From positions 16,695,246 to 16,759,245 of the forward strand of contig CM032119.1 of the NCBI GenBank assembly GCA_018894105.1: 64,000 nucleotides of DNA, written 5' to 3'. This document shows, one piece after another, positions 45,427 through 58,097 of this stretch. The translations under genes and the position numbers were made by a program. How positions within the stretch are numbered: position 1 is the stretch's first letter; each line of letters opens with the position of its first letter. Source of the stretch: Jacaranda mimosifolia. Lineage: Eukaryota > Streptophyta > Magnoliopsida > Lamiales > Bignoniaceae. The notes beneath the pieces were generated by a model, which had not been told where the DNA came from, searched no databases, and was given only the letters and a program-made list of their open reading frames with translations.

Positions 45427-47636
45427 ATGGATAAAAGTTGGATTGGTGAAAAGGATAGATTTAGTTCTATTTATATTACGAGTGTGGAATCATTTCTAAA
45501 GTTTTCAAGAGAGAATGTTACATGCTCCGACAATAAGATCCTTTGTCCATGCAATGATTGTCGAAATACCAAACATAAAAGCTTTCTTGAAGTTAAAAGA
45601 GACTTGTACTTGAAAGGCTTTTATATGTTCTATAAGGAGTGGATATATCATGGAGAATATGGTCTTTTTCTTCCATGCCAAATAGTTATATTAATGATTT
45701 TGGGGATCATGATGATGATGATGATATTGAATCAATTGATGAATTATTTGAAATGATTGGGGAGATGAAAAATACAAAACAACCTGAACACTCTTCAGAA
45801 TCAGATATAAAAATTTTTGATAGAATACTGAGTGATGTTAGACGTAAACTATACCCAGGCTACAAGAAGTATTCTTTATTATCTTTCATTGTCAATTCAC
45901 TACATATTAAAGTGTTGAATAGGATGACTAATAAAGCAATGAACATGATACTTGAATTGATGAAAGACATGTTACCAAAAGGTAATATTGTGCCACAAAT
46001 TTTTATTGGTCTACAAAACTTCTTTTCGAAATCGGATTAGATTACAAAAAGATAGAGGTGTGTAGATGTGATTGTGTATTATTTTGGAAAGATAATGAGG
46101 ATAAAGAGTTTTGTTCTATTTGTAAAAAACCTCAGTTGAAAGATAATGATGGCAAAGGAAAATGGACCCCTCACAAGGTTTTGTGATATTTCCCTCTAAA
46201 GCCAAGATTATAGAGGCTTTTCATGTCTTCCAAAACTGCTTTAGACATGAGGTGGCATGCTAAGAAATGCATTGATATCGAAGGCAGATTAAGTCATCCA
46301 GCAGATTCACTAGCTTGGAAAGATTTTGATGTCTAATATCCTGATTTTGCCACAGATCCTTGTAATGTTAGGCTTAGTTTGGCTATTGATAGGTTTAATC
46401 CCTTTGACAACATGAGTAATTCCTACAATGTGTGGCCTGTTATACTTATTCCATACAATATGCCACTATACAAATGTATGAAGGACGAATTCTTTATGAT
46501 GCCATTACTAATCCTTGGTCCTTGGGCTCCTGGAAAACATATTGATGTTTATCTTAGACCACTGATAGGTGAACTTAAAGAATTATGGGACGGTGTTCAA
46601 ACTTATGATGCTTGTAGTAAAAAGCTATTCCAAATGCCCGCATCAATTATATAGACAATCAATGATTTTCATGTACTTAGTAATTTATTGGGATGGACCA
46701 CAAAAGGATATGGGGCATGCCCATGTTGTTTGTATGATACAGATTCAAGAAAAATTAGAAGTAAGATATGCTACAGATATGCTACATGGGACATCGTTGT
46801 TATCTAGATAGTGAACATCCGTACAGGAAAAGCAAGTTGTTTGATGGTAAGCCTAGAACACGTTCTAAACATTAGGAACGGACTAGGGATGAAGTACTTT
46901 TGCATTTAAACAACTTGGAGCATATGTTCGACAAAACCAGAAAAGCATCCAAGTAAATGAAAGAGGAAACGTGATACAACGAAAGGAAATTGGGTAAAGA
47001 AATGCATTTTCTTTAAGTTACCTTATTGGAATAAACATATGTTGCGACATAATCTAGATGTGATGCATGTGGAGAAAAACATATGTGATAATGTATTGGG
47101 CACATTGTTAAACATTGATGGAAAAATAAAAGATACTGAAAAAGCACGTGAGGATTTGCGTGACCTTAATATCAGGAAAGAATTGCACTTGCAAAAATGT
47201 GGGAATACTATTGTAAAGCCTAAAGCATATTATAACTTATCTCCAACTAAGAAAAAAAGCTTTTGTGACTTTCTAAAATCTGTCAAATTTCCTGATGGAT
47301 ATGTTGCAGATATTCCCTTATGCATAAAAGATGGAAAGATTTCAGGGCTCAAATCTCATGATTGCCATGTTCTTTTACAACAATTAATCCCTGTTCGCAT
47401 TTGAGGGTACCTCTACAAGGATGTTACTAAAGCATTATTTGAGATTGGTCAATTTTTCAAAATCTTGTGCTCAAAGAAACTAGAGGTAGAAGATACAAAA
47501 AAAATGGAGAGAAATATTCCTCTTATCTTATGTAAGTTAGAGAAAATTTCCTCTGGCAGTTTTTGATGTCATGGTCCACTTGACTATCAACTTACTTCAG
47601 AAGCAAAGATTGCGGGTCCTATTCATTCTCATTGGA
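45427..47636 (+). pseudogene. CACTA-2 TNP2/TNPD-type transposase, 5' part
   Basis: From the ATG at 45427, MDKSWIGEKDRFSSIYITSV with CPCNDCRN is the transposase-associated zinc domain (PF13963-like). After a shift near 45650, YPGYKKYSLLSFIVNSLHIK and a CXDCVLFW...CSICKK cysteine cluster lead into the TNP2 core (PF02992-like). The core contains RFNPFDNMSNSYNVWPVILI, PYNMPLYKCMKDEFFMMPLL, DVYLRPLIGELKELWDGVQT and, at 47039 on, HNLDVMHVEKNICDNVLGTL. Stops occur at 46332, 46652, 46807 and 47402, among others. The gene would cut and join element ends at the CACTA termini. The frame is broken off by the solo LTR after the codons for SHWM at 47640. Confidence 0.92.
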
Positions 47637-47641
47637 TGTAT

Positions 47642-50438
47642 TGTAGCGCCCTTACTCGGGATGACCCCTAAGCGGAGGTGCTACCAATTCAAGCTTGATA
47701 TCTAGATCAAATAATAACTGGGGAATCAAGAATTTAACCAGTCTCAAGGAAAAACAACTTGCACTAACCCAAAATATCACTCCATAGCATAATAAATACA
47801 ACCAAGTATCTTAAGTTTCAAAACATCTTCATAGCATATCTTAGATAGCTATCTCGATTAGGTGCAGACTACATGTACAATCAAAACATCTAATCTATTA
47901 CAAAATAAACTTTCCAAACCAACTTATGAGCCTCGGCTTCTCACTTGGACCTGTCTAGGAAAAGAATAAAGAATAGCAAAGAGGGTGAGTCTTAAGGACT
48001 CAGTAAGGGAAATACATAACAGGAGATAGAGGGAAATTGTTGAATTCAACGGCAATAAAGATGATCATTGATAATAAATTAGTAAATCAGTTCATGATTA
48101 ACGAAAATCAAATTTAAACTCGTAAAACATGAAACACGTAAACATTTAATTAGCCTATTGGCATCCTTCCTTATTGCTCCTTGATGAATACACGATAAAT
48201 TTATAATAACATTTAACTTGAACTTGAAGTCAAGCGCACAGCTCGGCGTGTAACAACTTGGTTTTATGGCATGCTCGACAGCATGCCCAATCCTGCCACT
48301 CACATTGGCTACCTCTAGCTACTTGTAAGTTAGGATCATAGACGAGTACTAGCCAAAAGATCTGTCACCATCGGTCTGTACTGCTCGCTTGTCTTTCCAG
48401 ACCTAGCCCCGGGTTTAACTTCCCATGGCATCCCTTCGGGTTGAACTTCCCCGAGGCGTCCCTGTGGGTTGAATGATATAATGCCAACAAATATCAATTC
48501 AACTTTTCAAGCAATGACATGAATATTACATAACTTTACCAGATTTTCCATACACAAGGCAAAATATTTTACAATAACGATCATCAAGGCCTATTCCAAT
48601 AAACAAGGTACATGAACAATTTAACAGAATTTCTGAAAAAAAATAGGTCTACCAGACCTTTTCAAATATTACTCTCGAAGATATCAGGAACATGGGTTTA
48701 GCCGGCAAGGCTAGGGTATACTGAAAATAGTCATTTTCAAGAAAACGGATAAAACACAAATTACTTTCAAATTATGAGAACCACACAGGGTTCGATAAGC
48801 AACAACAGTAATCACGATAGATATCAAATCAGCAGAACCTAATAGGTTCAACGATATGGAATAAGCTCACACAAAACAAGAACCAATTGGTAGATCCCTC
48901 ACAGGGATAATAATAATTAACAGAGTACAAAAATCAAGTCAATACCAACCCTCACATGGGTTTATCAAGAAAAATTCGATAGGTACAAAAAGTGCCAAAT
49001 TGGCGGATCCTCACTTATCAACCTCGGCAAGAAGTCAAAACCTATTGATCTTCAGGGCCCAAATCTTCGTCACCTATTCAAAAGAGAAATTTACAGTCAA
49101 AACCTTTGTTAAATCCTAACGATCTCTAACAGTCATAATCATACTAATAACAACCCAATTCAGTAGTCTTCGACTAACATAATGGTTAGGGTTTTGGTAT
49201 TATTGCCATAAGACATGCTATTCGTATCGGTCATATAAAACATTAATGGAGTTCAACTTATACCGGCAAAATAATACAATTGGATCCCTAATTTACTAAT
49301 TTAACCTTATAACCATACACGACATGGATTATAGCAGTCCAATTATCGATAAAAATCCAAGCTTGTCACTTAGGTCTCGTTTACATGAAATTAGGATTTT
49401 CTTCACTTAACAGGCTTATCTAACCATGTATCACATGAAATAATACAATTTTGCGCTTAACCAAGCTCAAGAATGTGCATTCATGTTTGATTTCTCAAGC
49501 ATAGCTATATTTTTCAGTCGGTCCGTTCATTCTTTTTGATTATACAAAGTTTGACATGATTTGAATGTGTATATACATACATGCAATACAAAATTGATTT
49601 CTTTTGGTTAATTATCCAATATCTCACTATTGAATCAGAATTTCCATGACCAGCCCTCGTGCATGCAGTCGAGACAAAGAATCTGTTCTTTTGCCACCAC
49701 CAGAGATGGCCAACGACACCACCAAAATGTTTCTTTCAGCTCAAATAACAAGATGCCCTGGTCAATTTTTCCATTCGCCGCCGGATCGAACTTCAATTTC
49801 AGCCTGGAAGCTTGACGCCACCGTAACTTTTTGTCCAAAATTTGCCATCGCCATCGCCGAAGACTTTAATCAGAGACCATCATCATCATCCTTCAGCTAC
49901 GCCCTTTCAAACCCACTAACTACATGTATGGTTTCGTCGCCAAAAAATGAAACCCATGAAGCTCCGCCATGGCTCCGTTCGGCCTTCGTGATTTCCCAGT
50001 GGTCTCGCTAAAGATGGAGGCGGTGAAGGGTATATTCGTGATCAGGGTGAATAGATGAAAGGTTTTGTGTAGTTGGTTCCAAGTTTTGGGGTGATGGCCG
50101 AAGCTCGCCAGAAATGGAAGAGGAAAAGATGACGCGGTGAAGAAGAAGATGGGGATGAAAAATGAATTTTTTTGTAAAATGGTATTTTTTGAAATTACCA
50201 ATTGACCCCAACTTTTAAAAAAGAAAATAATTGAGTCCTTGGATTTGGGTTGTTTAAATTTTAGCCAACTAGGTTCTTAATCTACTACTTAGGCCCACTT
50301 AGGATATCAAAATTTGAATTCTCCAAAATTATGTTTTGACCTACAAAACTTTTGATAATTTAAATAAATTAAATATAATTTCCATAAAATAATACTTAAA
50401 TAAAATGTAAAAATTGATGCGTTTCTAGGGGTGTTACA
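47642..50438 (-). mobile_element. Solo LTR (gypsy-like) inserted in the TNP2 gene
   Basis: 2797 bp beginning TGTAGCGCCC and ending GGGTGTTACA, flanked by exact TGTAT copies (47637-47641 and 50439-50443). Removing it and one copy restores the junction between HWMY and PIERY of the transposase gene. There is no gag or pol. Read on the minus strand it starts TGTAACACCCCTAG. Near its end it has GAGTCCTTAAGACTCACCCTC, a pattern common in plant chromovirus LTRs, so I orient it on minus. The short open frames at 48079-48303 and 49630-50211 are treated as chance. Confidence 0.9.
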
Positions 50439-50443
50439 TGTAT

Positions 50444-51896
50444 CCAATTGAAAGGTACTAAAACATTTTTCTTTACATATATTTACATAATGAATTTATT
50501 TTATCCCATACTTGGCGATTATATTTTTTTTATGAGTTTTGTTTTATTAGGTTTCTCAACTTGCTTAAAGGATATGTCCATAATAAAGTACATCCTGAAG
50601 GTTCAATAGCTGAAGGGTATATTGTAAAAGAATGTTTAACCTTCATGTCTATTTATGTGGATGGAATTGAAACAATGTTTAATAGAGTTCGGCAAAATGA
50701 CGATGGTGTTTAGGATCATCAAGAAGGTGAATTATCAATCTTCACACTAAAAGTGAGACCATTTGGACTTCTTAAGCATTGTGTAGCTCTTTCACAAAAA
50801 GAGATACACATAGCCCACAACTTCATTTTGAATAATTGCAATGAAGTAGATGTTTACAAGAGGTACAAGAATATATTTATCTCATTTCTTACAAATATCA
50901 CCATATAATATATTTGATTTATTAACTTTTTTTATCATTGGATATATTTAGTAAACATATAAAAGAACTCGAGAAAGCAAATGAAAGAAATGTTCAAAAA
51001 TGTCATCAAGAGCAATTTCCTAATTAGTTTAGAGATCATGTAAGTTTTAAGTTTGATGGTATTTTAAATTAAACAACCTTTTTATGTCCCGGTTAACTAA
51101 CTTTCTTGTTTGTTACATACAGATAAATTTGTTGCATCATCAATGCTTAGAAGAAATCTCAAATGAATTATGGGCATTAGCAAATGGTCCTCAAGGATAT
51201 CTAACAAAATTCTACTCTGGTTGCATTTTGAATGAGGTCCATTTCCACACAAAAAATTGGGATAGCCATCAAACTACACAAAACAGTGAACTGGTTGTCA
51301 AGGGAGAGCACAAAAATAATATGATAAGAGTTCTATGGCTTTTTGACCAAAGTAGTTGAGCTAACATTAATTCATGGACACAAAGTAGTATTATTCTAAT
51401 GTGAATGGTATGATAGTGGCAATAGAAAGACAATGCAGAAAAATGAACACTTTGTAAGTAATGATACAACATCCCGTTGGTATGAAGATGATTCATTTGT
51501 GCTACCAAATCAAGTACAACAAGCTTTTTATGTTAATGACACAAAGTTAAGGGGTAATTGGAAGATTGTACAACTTGTGCACCATAGACATTTGTAGGAT
51601 ATTGCAGAACATGAAGCAATAGAAGTTGAAGACATCATGAAGCTGAGTATAGGGTGGAAGCTGCGTTTCAACAATATGAGTTAAGCAAGGCTACATTAGT
51701 ACTTGAAAATGAAAATGATGATTCAATTTGTTTAGCTAGAGAAGATATTGATCCTAATATTGTGGATGAAGAGACTTTAAGAAAACTTAGCCAACAAAGA
51801 ATATTTAAAATTAATGGTGATAAAGATGAGCCTACGGATGAAGAAGATGAAACACTCATCCAATATTGTGAAGATAATGCGGATGGGGATGATTGA
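50444..51896 (+). pseudogene. CACTA-2 TNP2-type transposase, 3' part (DUF4218, DUF4216, acidic tail)
   Basis: After the solo LTR the gene resumes with PIER, an intron at about 50455-50550, then KGYVHNKVHPEGSIAEGYIV and KECLTFMSIYVDGIETMFNR, the DUF4218-type domain. 51360-51600 has HFVSNDTTSRWYEDDSFVLP and FYVNDTKLRGNWKIVQLVHH, the DUF4216-type domain. These two follow TNP2 in plant CACTA proteins. 51654-51896 is the acidic C-terminus (DIDPNIVDEETLRKL, then DEPTDEEDETLIQYCEDNAD). Internal stops near 50712, 51396 and 51595 inactivate it. Confidence 0.88.
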
Positions 51897-52094
51897 ACAT
51901 TGTTCAAGATAAAGCTGAAGATGATGGCTAGATTTAATTTCCAACAATCTCATATAACTTTGGCATGAAATTGATTTCCTTTTTGAATAGTGATTCCTAA
52001 TTTTGTTTAGTATACATTGCATTCTATAATGGTTTGTACATTGTTTCCATATTGTTAAATACTAAGATGTTGAATATTTTTATAATTGTGTAGT

Positions 52095-53860
52095 GAGATG
52101 TCGGCTAAGGAAGTAGCACTACGTCACCCGATAGGAAAAGTAAAGTACAAGAAGCATCTTCGATCATTTAAGAATCAACATTTATGTTGCCAGCTTTGTC
52201 TTTATCTCTTTTGCAGCCTACTTCATCTAGATCTCCACATCATGAGGATGATATACAAGAAATGGATTGTGAAAGCCCTATATCAACCTCAGAAAATTGC
52301 ACTGGTAAAACATTCATAACTTATGCATTACTATAATAAAGATTTTAACTTGCAAATTATTTATTATTGATCTTTTCATATTTGTAGGTGGATAAACATC
52401 AGCTTCCACCAAGAAAAAAGGTCGTGGAGCAAGCACATGCAAGTCCATAGAGAAAGTCATTACTAATAATGTAAGTATTGATATTTATAGTATGTATTGA
52501 TCTCTTTTATCTTATATGCTCTAGATTCTAACTATATTTTTATATTTGTAGTTAGAATGGTAAGTTGCTAGAGATTGAGTTCACTGAAGGTTTCGATAAG
52601 CCACGTCAATTTGCTAATCACCTAGCAAATGCGATTGGAATTGTTGTTAGGCATAATCCTAAACTTGATTGTATTAGTCAATGCAATGACATCCCTGAGC
52701 ATAAAAAATTACCTGTCTATGCTAGATTAGATGTGAGTTTAGTTGTGACATTCTATTTATTATGTTTATCTTACTTATAAATGAGGAAACAACTTATTTG
52801 TATACATAATTATTGAACTTTTATTTCATTTAGGCATAGTTTATTATCAAGAGATGGGTAACTAATGAAGTAGTCAAGAAGTGTATGGAAGACATGTTTC
52901 AAAGGAGTTGTACATTGGAGGGGCCGACTGTCAGCATCATATAGAAAGACGATTGCAGTAGAAGAGAATCCAAAGGCTAGTAATCTGTTTGATTAGATTC
53001 TAGTTGAGAAATGGCATGTCCTATGTGATCATTATGAGAGTAAAAAATTCAAGGTATTAATAGATTTTATTTGAGATTTCATATTGTCCTAAAATTTTGA
53101 GTAAGGTTTTCACTTTTGGCTTTCCATACATAAATGCAGGCTAGGTCCAAAACTAATGTTGAGAATAGATCACACTTACTATATACTCATACTTCAGATT
53201 CAAAATCTTTCCACATATGGCTATTGCATATGGCATGTACCTACTAAAGCTCAAATAAATTTGACTCTTTTGTTGATGTTCACTAGTAATAACTTTCTGT
53301 TTTTTGGCAACTTGAAAGGAAAATCAAAGCTATGTGGATAATTTTGCAAGGACTCACATGAAAAATGTTACGTTTGTAAATGAAAAGGCCGCAGCGATAC
53401 ATGTATGTTCAATTGCATATAATTATCATTTTAATTGAGCATATTTGTGTATTTCACATATAAGATTATATGCTTGACTTCATGGCTAAATGACAGGCTG
53501 AAATGGAAAACTTAAGGAATCAAGCAAATGAAACTAAAGAAAGTTCATTTTTTGAGAGGAAAATTGTAAAGCAGACACTTGGCAAGCGCTCTAGATACGA
53601 AAAGGGTTTGGGTTATGGAGTTGTGCCCTCTAAATGTACTAAGAGGTCAATATGTAAGTCTTCACATATTGAGGCACTTAAAGAAAAATTGAGTAGCGAG
53701 AAAGATGAATTACAATATGCTACTTCACGAATTAAATCTCAAGAGGAAATGATTGAAAGTCAACAAATCCTAACTCAAAGTTATGATGAAGAAATTATTG
53801 AAATAGTGCCCGGCAAGCCAATTAGATTGGCCTTGTAAGGCTATTTCCTTGTAAAAACAA
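52095..53860 (+). pseudogene. CACTA-2 second gene (Transposase_24 / TNPA-like), main part
   Basis: A multi-exon gene. About 52562-52735 reads LEIEFTEGFDKPRQFANHLA, then HNPKLDCISQCNDIPEHKKL. 52840-52960 reads FIIKRWVTNEVVKKCMEDMF. 52985-53230 reads LVEKWHVLCDHYESKKF and RSKTNVENRSHLLYTHTSDS. 53503-53838 reads KQTLGKRSRYEKGLGYGVVP and SSHIEALKEKLSSEKDELQY, a coiled coil. The order and motifs (LC.H..S..F...S..N..NR and the SRYEKGLG block) fit plant Transposase_24 (PF03004) proteins, the accessory CACTA gene thought to bind subterminal repeats. Stops near 52942 and 52995 and shifted frames break it. Exon limits are approximate. Confidence 0.75.
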
Positions 53861-53951
53861 TCTTGATTAAATGATATTCTTTATATGGCCATCTTCAACT
53901 TATGATCATTATTACTTCACTTACATTTGAATGAAGCCCTTCGATCACTCT

Positions 53952-55893
53952 TGACTATAGGACTTAATTTGATGACCATGGAATAAGTCTCACACGGTCG
54001 TGATCTTAAATCTTCCAAGTCATAGGATCTTATGAGACAGGGCATCTAAGATCCAGATAGACTTGCACTAACGATGCATAAATCCAAGAGCTGGATATTG
54101 CCCCATTCCATGAGCAACCGTATGAAATATTGGTGCATGTTAGAGAACAATGCACTGAAGGCCCACCAGAGAATCCACTAAATAGCTATACTGGTAAGTC
54201 GGTAGTGGCAAGTTCTCCAGCTTACGCCAGTGTATATTATTAGTCCTCTGACCTGAGGATCCATGGCAACCTTATTTTTGGTCCTCATGCTTTGACTCTT
54301 CCTTGACAACTTAGCGGGTCTTTTGGGTAGAGGTTGAGTATGAGCTATTTGGCATAGAGGTTTGTGAGATCCAAGATGGAATCTAACTCCTCGCTTTTGT
54401 GAAGGGCGAGTGCATCTCCAATGTATTCTATAATAATCTATTCTAAGAAATCCTTGCGCAAGGTGTTGTGGCAATTTGGAAAATGAGTTTTCCAAAGATG
54501 AGGTCACACAAGGGAATCGAACATTGGGAATAGAGACATAGTATTGAGGCTATTAGGGAGCCGGCAAATATCTTGCCCTAAGCCTCTTTTGGGATATGAG
54601 AGACGAAAGGACCGTATTTGCATGGTAAGCATAGAGCTATAATGGTTCTCCATAACATTCATTTCGGTCAATTGGTTGGGCTCCATAGGCTTGAGGTTGG
54701 ACATCGACCATAGAGATTGGGTACTCTTCAATTAATGAGATTAATTGAATTGAGTTAATAAGTTTAAAAGTGTTTTAAACTAAAATAAATATATGACATT
54801 CAAAAGTCACAAGGAGTTGTGAGCTCATATCCAATGAATGGTAGAACCTATTGGGTCACACACAAAAGCCAATTAGCTTCCTAGTTGATGTAGCAATATT
54901 CTAAGAGTTACAGAATTTCTCCTAGTGGACCGATTTTGAGGTGTCCAATGTAAAGATCAATTTTGGCTTGATTAATATAAGTGTTAAATTAATCAATTAA
55001 TTTAAAAGGTTAAATTAGTCCATCAATTAAGGAGTTAATTATTTGGTGCCAAAGTGACCATCAATTGGTCAAGTTAATTTAAATAAAGAGTTAAGTTAAC
55101 AAAATTGAGCTTAAGAGTTAAGCTCGTTTAACTTAAGAGTTAAGTCAAAGATTAATTAATTAAATTAAAGTATTTAATTTAATTAATGGGAAGAATACAT
55201 TTTGGAGGAAAAATTCAAATGAAATGTTCATTTGAATTAGCATCTTAATTAGCTTGAAATTAGATTTCAAATGTAATTAAGACGCACATGAATTTCAAAT
55301 TGGATTTAAATTTGCATTTGCCACCTTGGCAATGCAAGTTGGCCGCCCACCTTGAGGAATGTTTGATGCCAACCTCACCTTATATATAGATCTAGTGGGT
55401 GTGAGGATAGGTCAATTGCTGAAAGTGTGAAAGAATTAGATTCTTTTGCAATTCCCTCCAAAACACCTTGCAAGCATTGCATTCATGTGTTGAAAGCTTT
55501 GCTCTCTTCTTCTTTCCTACCTCAAATTGGCCTCCACCATTATCATTCTTCTCTCTTATTCCAGCTTATAGTGAGGAGAATTTGGAAGTTTTGTTGGTGT
55601 GTGGATCATATCAATAGAGGCGAACAAGTTAGTTTGCTGCAGTTTGGAGATCCACTTGAATAGAGCACCAATTTGGAAAATTTTTCTAGGGAGATACAAA
55701 AAGGTTTTTGATCCAAATTTTTTACTGTGTTTTCTCCAAGGTGTTGAGAGGTTGCAGTATTATTTTTGTGAATTTTGGAGGAGTTTTAACAAGGTTAAAA
55801 ATCGCTCCATCCCTGCTATGTAGTTTCTGGTAGATTCTAGATTGGTAAAAAGTTCACCACTTTCTCCTTGGATATTGGCATTTCAAGGTAACA
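53952..55893 (+). mobile_element. LTR-like insertion (probable solo LTR) in the second CACTA-2 gene
   Basis: Sequence from TGACTATAGGACTTAATTTG to TTTCAAGGTAACA, flanked by CTCT at 53948-53951 and 55894-55897. It has no coding genes. It carries a TATA-like CCTTATATATAGATC at 55376-55390 followed by a leader-like stretch, as expected for an LTR promoter and R region. It interrupts the spliced gene, whose next exon appears at 56008. The 4-bp duplication is short, so the exact ends are moderately sure. Open frames at 54178-54731 (minus) and 55427-55823 (plus) are taken as chance. Confidence 0.6.
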
Positions 55894-56007
55894 CTCTATC
55901 TAAATCTGGATTTTAGGCATGATTTGATCCTAGTTAGCATGTAAGCACTAGTTTATTTAGCTTTCGAAGTTTTTATAATTAGATCCTAGTGCCTTACTTG
56001 CTTTCAG

Positions 56008-57342
56008 AAATAGCTGGTCTCAGTAAAGGTCAAAATGAACTGAAGCAAATGTTGTTGAAAAATCTACAACAAAACAGTCCAAATAATAAAGATAAGAATT
56101 GTAAGTTCATACTTCTATCTTGTTCGCATCATTCTTATGCATTTTACTTCTATTTTGATTGGTAAGTTCATACTTTTATTTTGTTCGCATCATTCTTATG
56201 CATTTTACGTTTCACTCTGATTTGATTTGATCACTTTTATAAAGAAAATACAATTAGAAAATTTTAGTTAATCATGTGGTATTATAGTGTATAGAAGTTG
56301 TTGTCTCAAAGAGAGTATGGTTTGACTATGAATTGGTTAGACTAGAGTAATTTTGTATCCACAAACATGATGAGGATAAAAAATAGTAGTGTTTGCTTTG
56401 GAAAGTTTTATTTTTAAATTCATGTTTTAGGCATGTATAAATTGTGCACTAAAGGAGTATAATTTTCTATGTGCTTACTTGAAAATGTAGAATTTTTATT
56501 TGAATTTGGAAAAATTAAGTTTAGTAAAATTTAGATCACTTTTGTTGCTGCAAACTTACAATTGCATTGTAACATTTGTGTAGTAGAATTGTGATGCTGC
56601 AATAATTTTGCAGCAAAATATTGCTATGTTGCTGCAAATTTTGCGACAGAATTTTCTGCTACAGAATTTTTGCAACAAAAATTTTCTAGATGATTTTAGA
56701 ACTAAATGATTTTAAAAAAGACTTATATTTTGGTAACTAAATGATTTTGTAGCAAAAATGGTGTCAGTACTAAATTAGTTATTTTGTGCATTGTATTATT
56801 CTATCTTTTCTAGTAAATTTTGCATTTGAATTAAAGTAAAAACATGTATTCATATCTCAAATTTTTTAAATTTTCTCTGTACCTTCAAGTACGAGCAGGA
56901 GATGACAAAGTGGTGCAAGAAAATCGCAAAATGTGTGTTGAGAAACTTGTTTTGCAACTAGGTGCTTTCTTGCTATTTTATTTTTGAAAAGTATTAACTT
57001 TAGTTTTGATGTGCTACTCTAAAGTTCTTTGTCTCAAATAAATTCCAGCAGCTTGGATATTGTTAATTTTGAAGCAAATCATTCAAATTCTTAGCATTTT
57101 GTTTCTTATCTTATATTACTAAGTGGATATCTTTACATAAGTTTTCATGTTTATGAATTTTGTGATATGAGTTGTTCAAATTATCTTGCTTATTTTCACT
57201 TATTCTAGGTTCTGCCTTTAATAAATTTAAAATTTTGTTATATTTGCAGGTTTTTGAAGTAAATGATCCAAAAATGGAGAATATATGTGACATGAATATG
57301 AAAACTCATACATATTTTGATCACTCAATTATTCTATCATGA
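56008..57342 (+). pseudogene. Terminal exons of the second CACTA-2 gene
   Basis: 56008-56100, after TTTCAG and before GTAAGT, encodes IAGLSKGQNELKQMLLKNLQ and QNSPNNKDKN. About 56893-56960 encodes RAGDDKVVQENRKMCVEKLV. 57250-57342, after TTTGCAG, encodes VFEVNDPKMENICDMNMKTH and ends at TGA 57340. They look like the last exons of the TNPA-like gene, displaced by the insertion upstream. Assignment is by position, splice signals and composition only. Confidence 0.5.
56101..56221. repeat. 61-bp tandem duplication covering a splice donor
   Basis: GTAAGTTCATACTT at 56101 recurs at 56162, with TTGTTCGCATCATTCTTATG in both copies. The exon's GTAAGT donor is thereby duplicated 61 bp downstream. Confidence 0.9.
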
Positions 57343-58097
57343 AACCCTTTTAAAAAATGTCACTATGTTTTGTCTCATTAAAGCTACAATATTTATAACT
57401 TCTTTATATTCTCTTTTGTAACAATTTGGATGATATCTTTAATTTCAACTATGCTTATGTGATCTAAGTTGTTGCTTTTGTTAGCTTAGTATGACACTTC
57501 TTTGTTTTGAATTTTATTTTCTATATATTCATGTTTTATGTGATATAATGCTTATATGTAAGGACTTCCAGATAATTGTGATAAAATTTTAGTTCAGTTT
57601 TCAAAAATCTAACCCTTTCGATGCAAATAAAAATATTGGTCAAACATTCGTTTTAGTGAGGATTCTATGTTGTTGCATTTAGTATTTGTGACAAAATTAC
57701 TATTTGTCATAAAATTTAAAATATTAATAATTGTGAGTATTGGTGAGGACCATATGTTGTCATAATTAACTATTTGTAACGAACTTATTGTTACAAATAT
57801 ATATTAAAAAAATATTTTGAAATCAATTATTGGTAACAAATACTTATCTTTTCTAACAAATGTCAATATTTTTGTGAGGATAAAATTGTCACTAGAACTG
57901 ATAATATTGTAACGAAATATCTATTGTTACCAATATATTTGTGATGAAAGAGAATGTTTGTTACCTAAACTTTTAGCATCGAGCTTTAGAGGACAAAAAT
58001 CGTAATGAAAAATTTTCATTACAAAAAGTTACTATGACAAAAAAATAACCTATTGTAACAAATGTTTTCCTTGCCAAAAGTAAAATTTCTTATAGTG

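Larger units (their letters stand above)
41102..58097 (+). mobile_element. CACTA-2: large CACTA element with both transposition genes, decayed and interrupted
   Basis: The left end is CACTACAAAAAATTGCATTT. The right end is the complement of CACTATAAGAAATTTTACTT. Both subterminal regions (41135-41430 and 57630-58080) are packed with the motif TTTGTTAC/GTAACAAA. Inside on + are a TNP2/TNPD-type transposase (45427-51896) and a Transposase_24-like gene (52095-57342). It is about 17.0 kb now, roughly 12.2 kb after subtracting the insertions at 47642-50438 and 53952-55893. Flanking triplets (AAT and ATA) do not give a clean 3-bp duplication. Stops and shifts make both genes inactive. Confidence 0.87.

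Noticed and set aside
49630..50211. Several overlapping open frames on both strands
   Set aside because: They fall inside the solo LTR, in a GC-richer leader-like part, and none resembles a known protein.
54178..55823. Open frames in the insertion in CACTA-2
   Set aside because: They are short, on both strands, and without family motifs. The region is better explained as an LTR.
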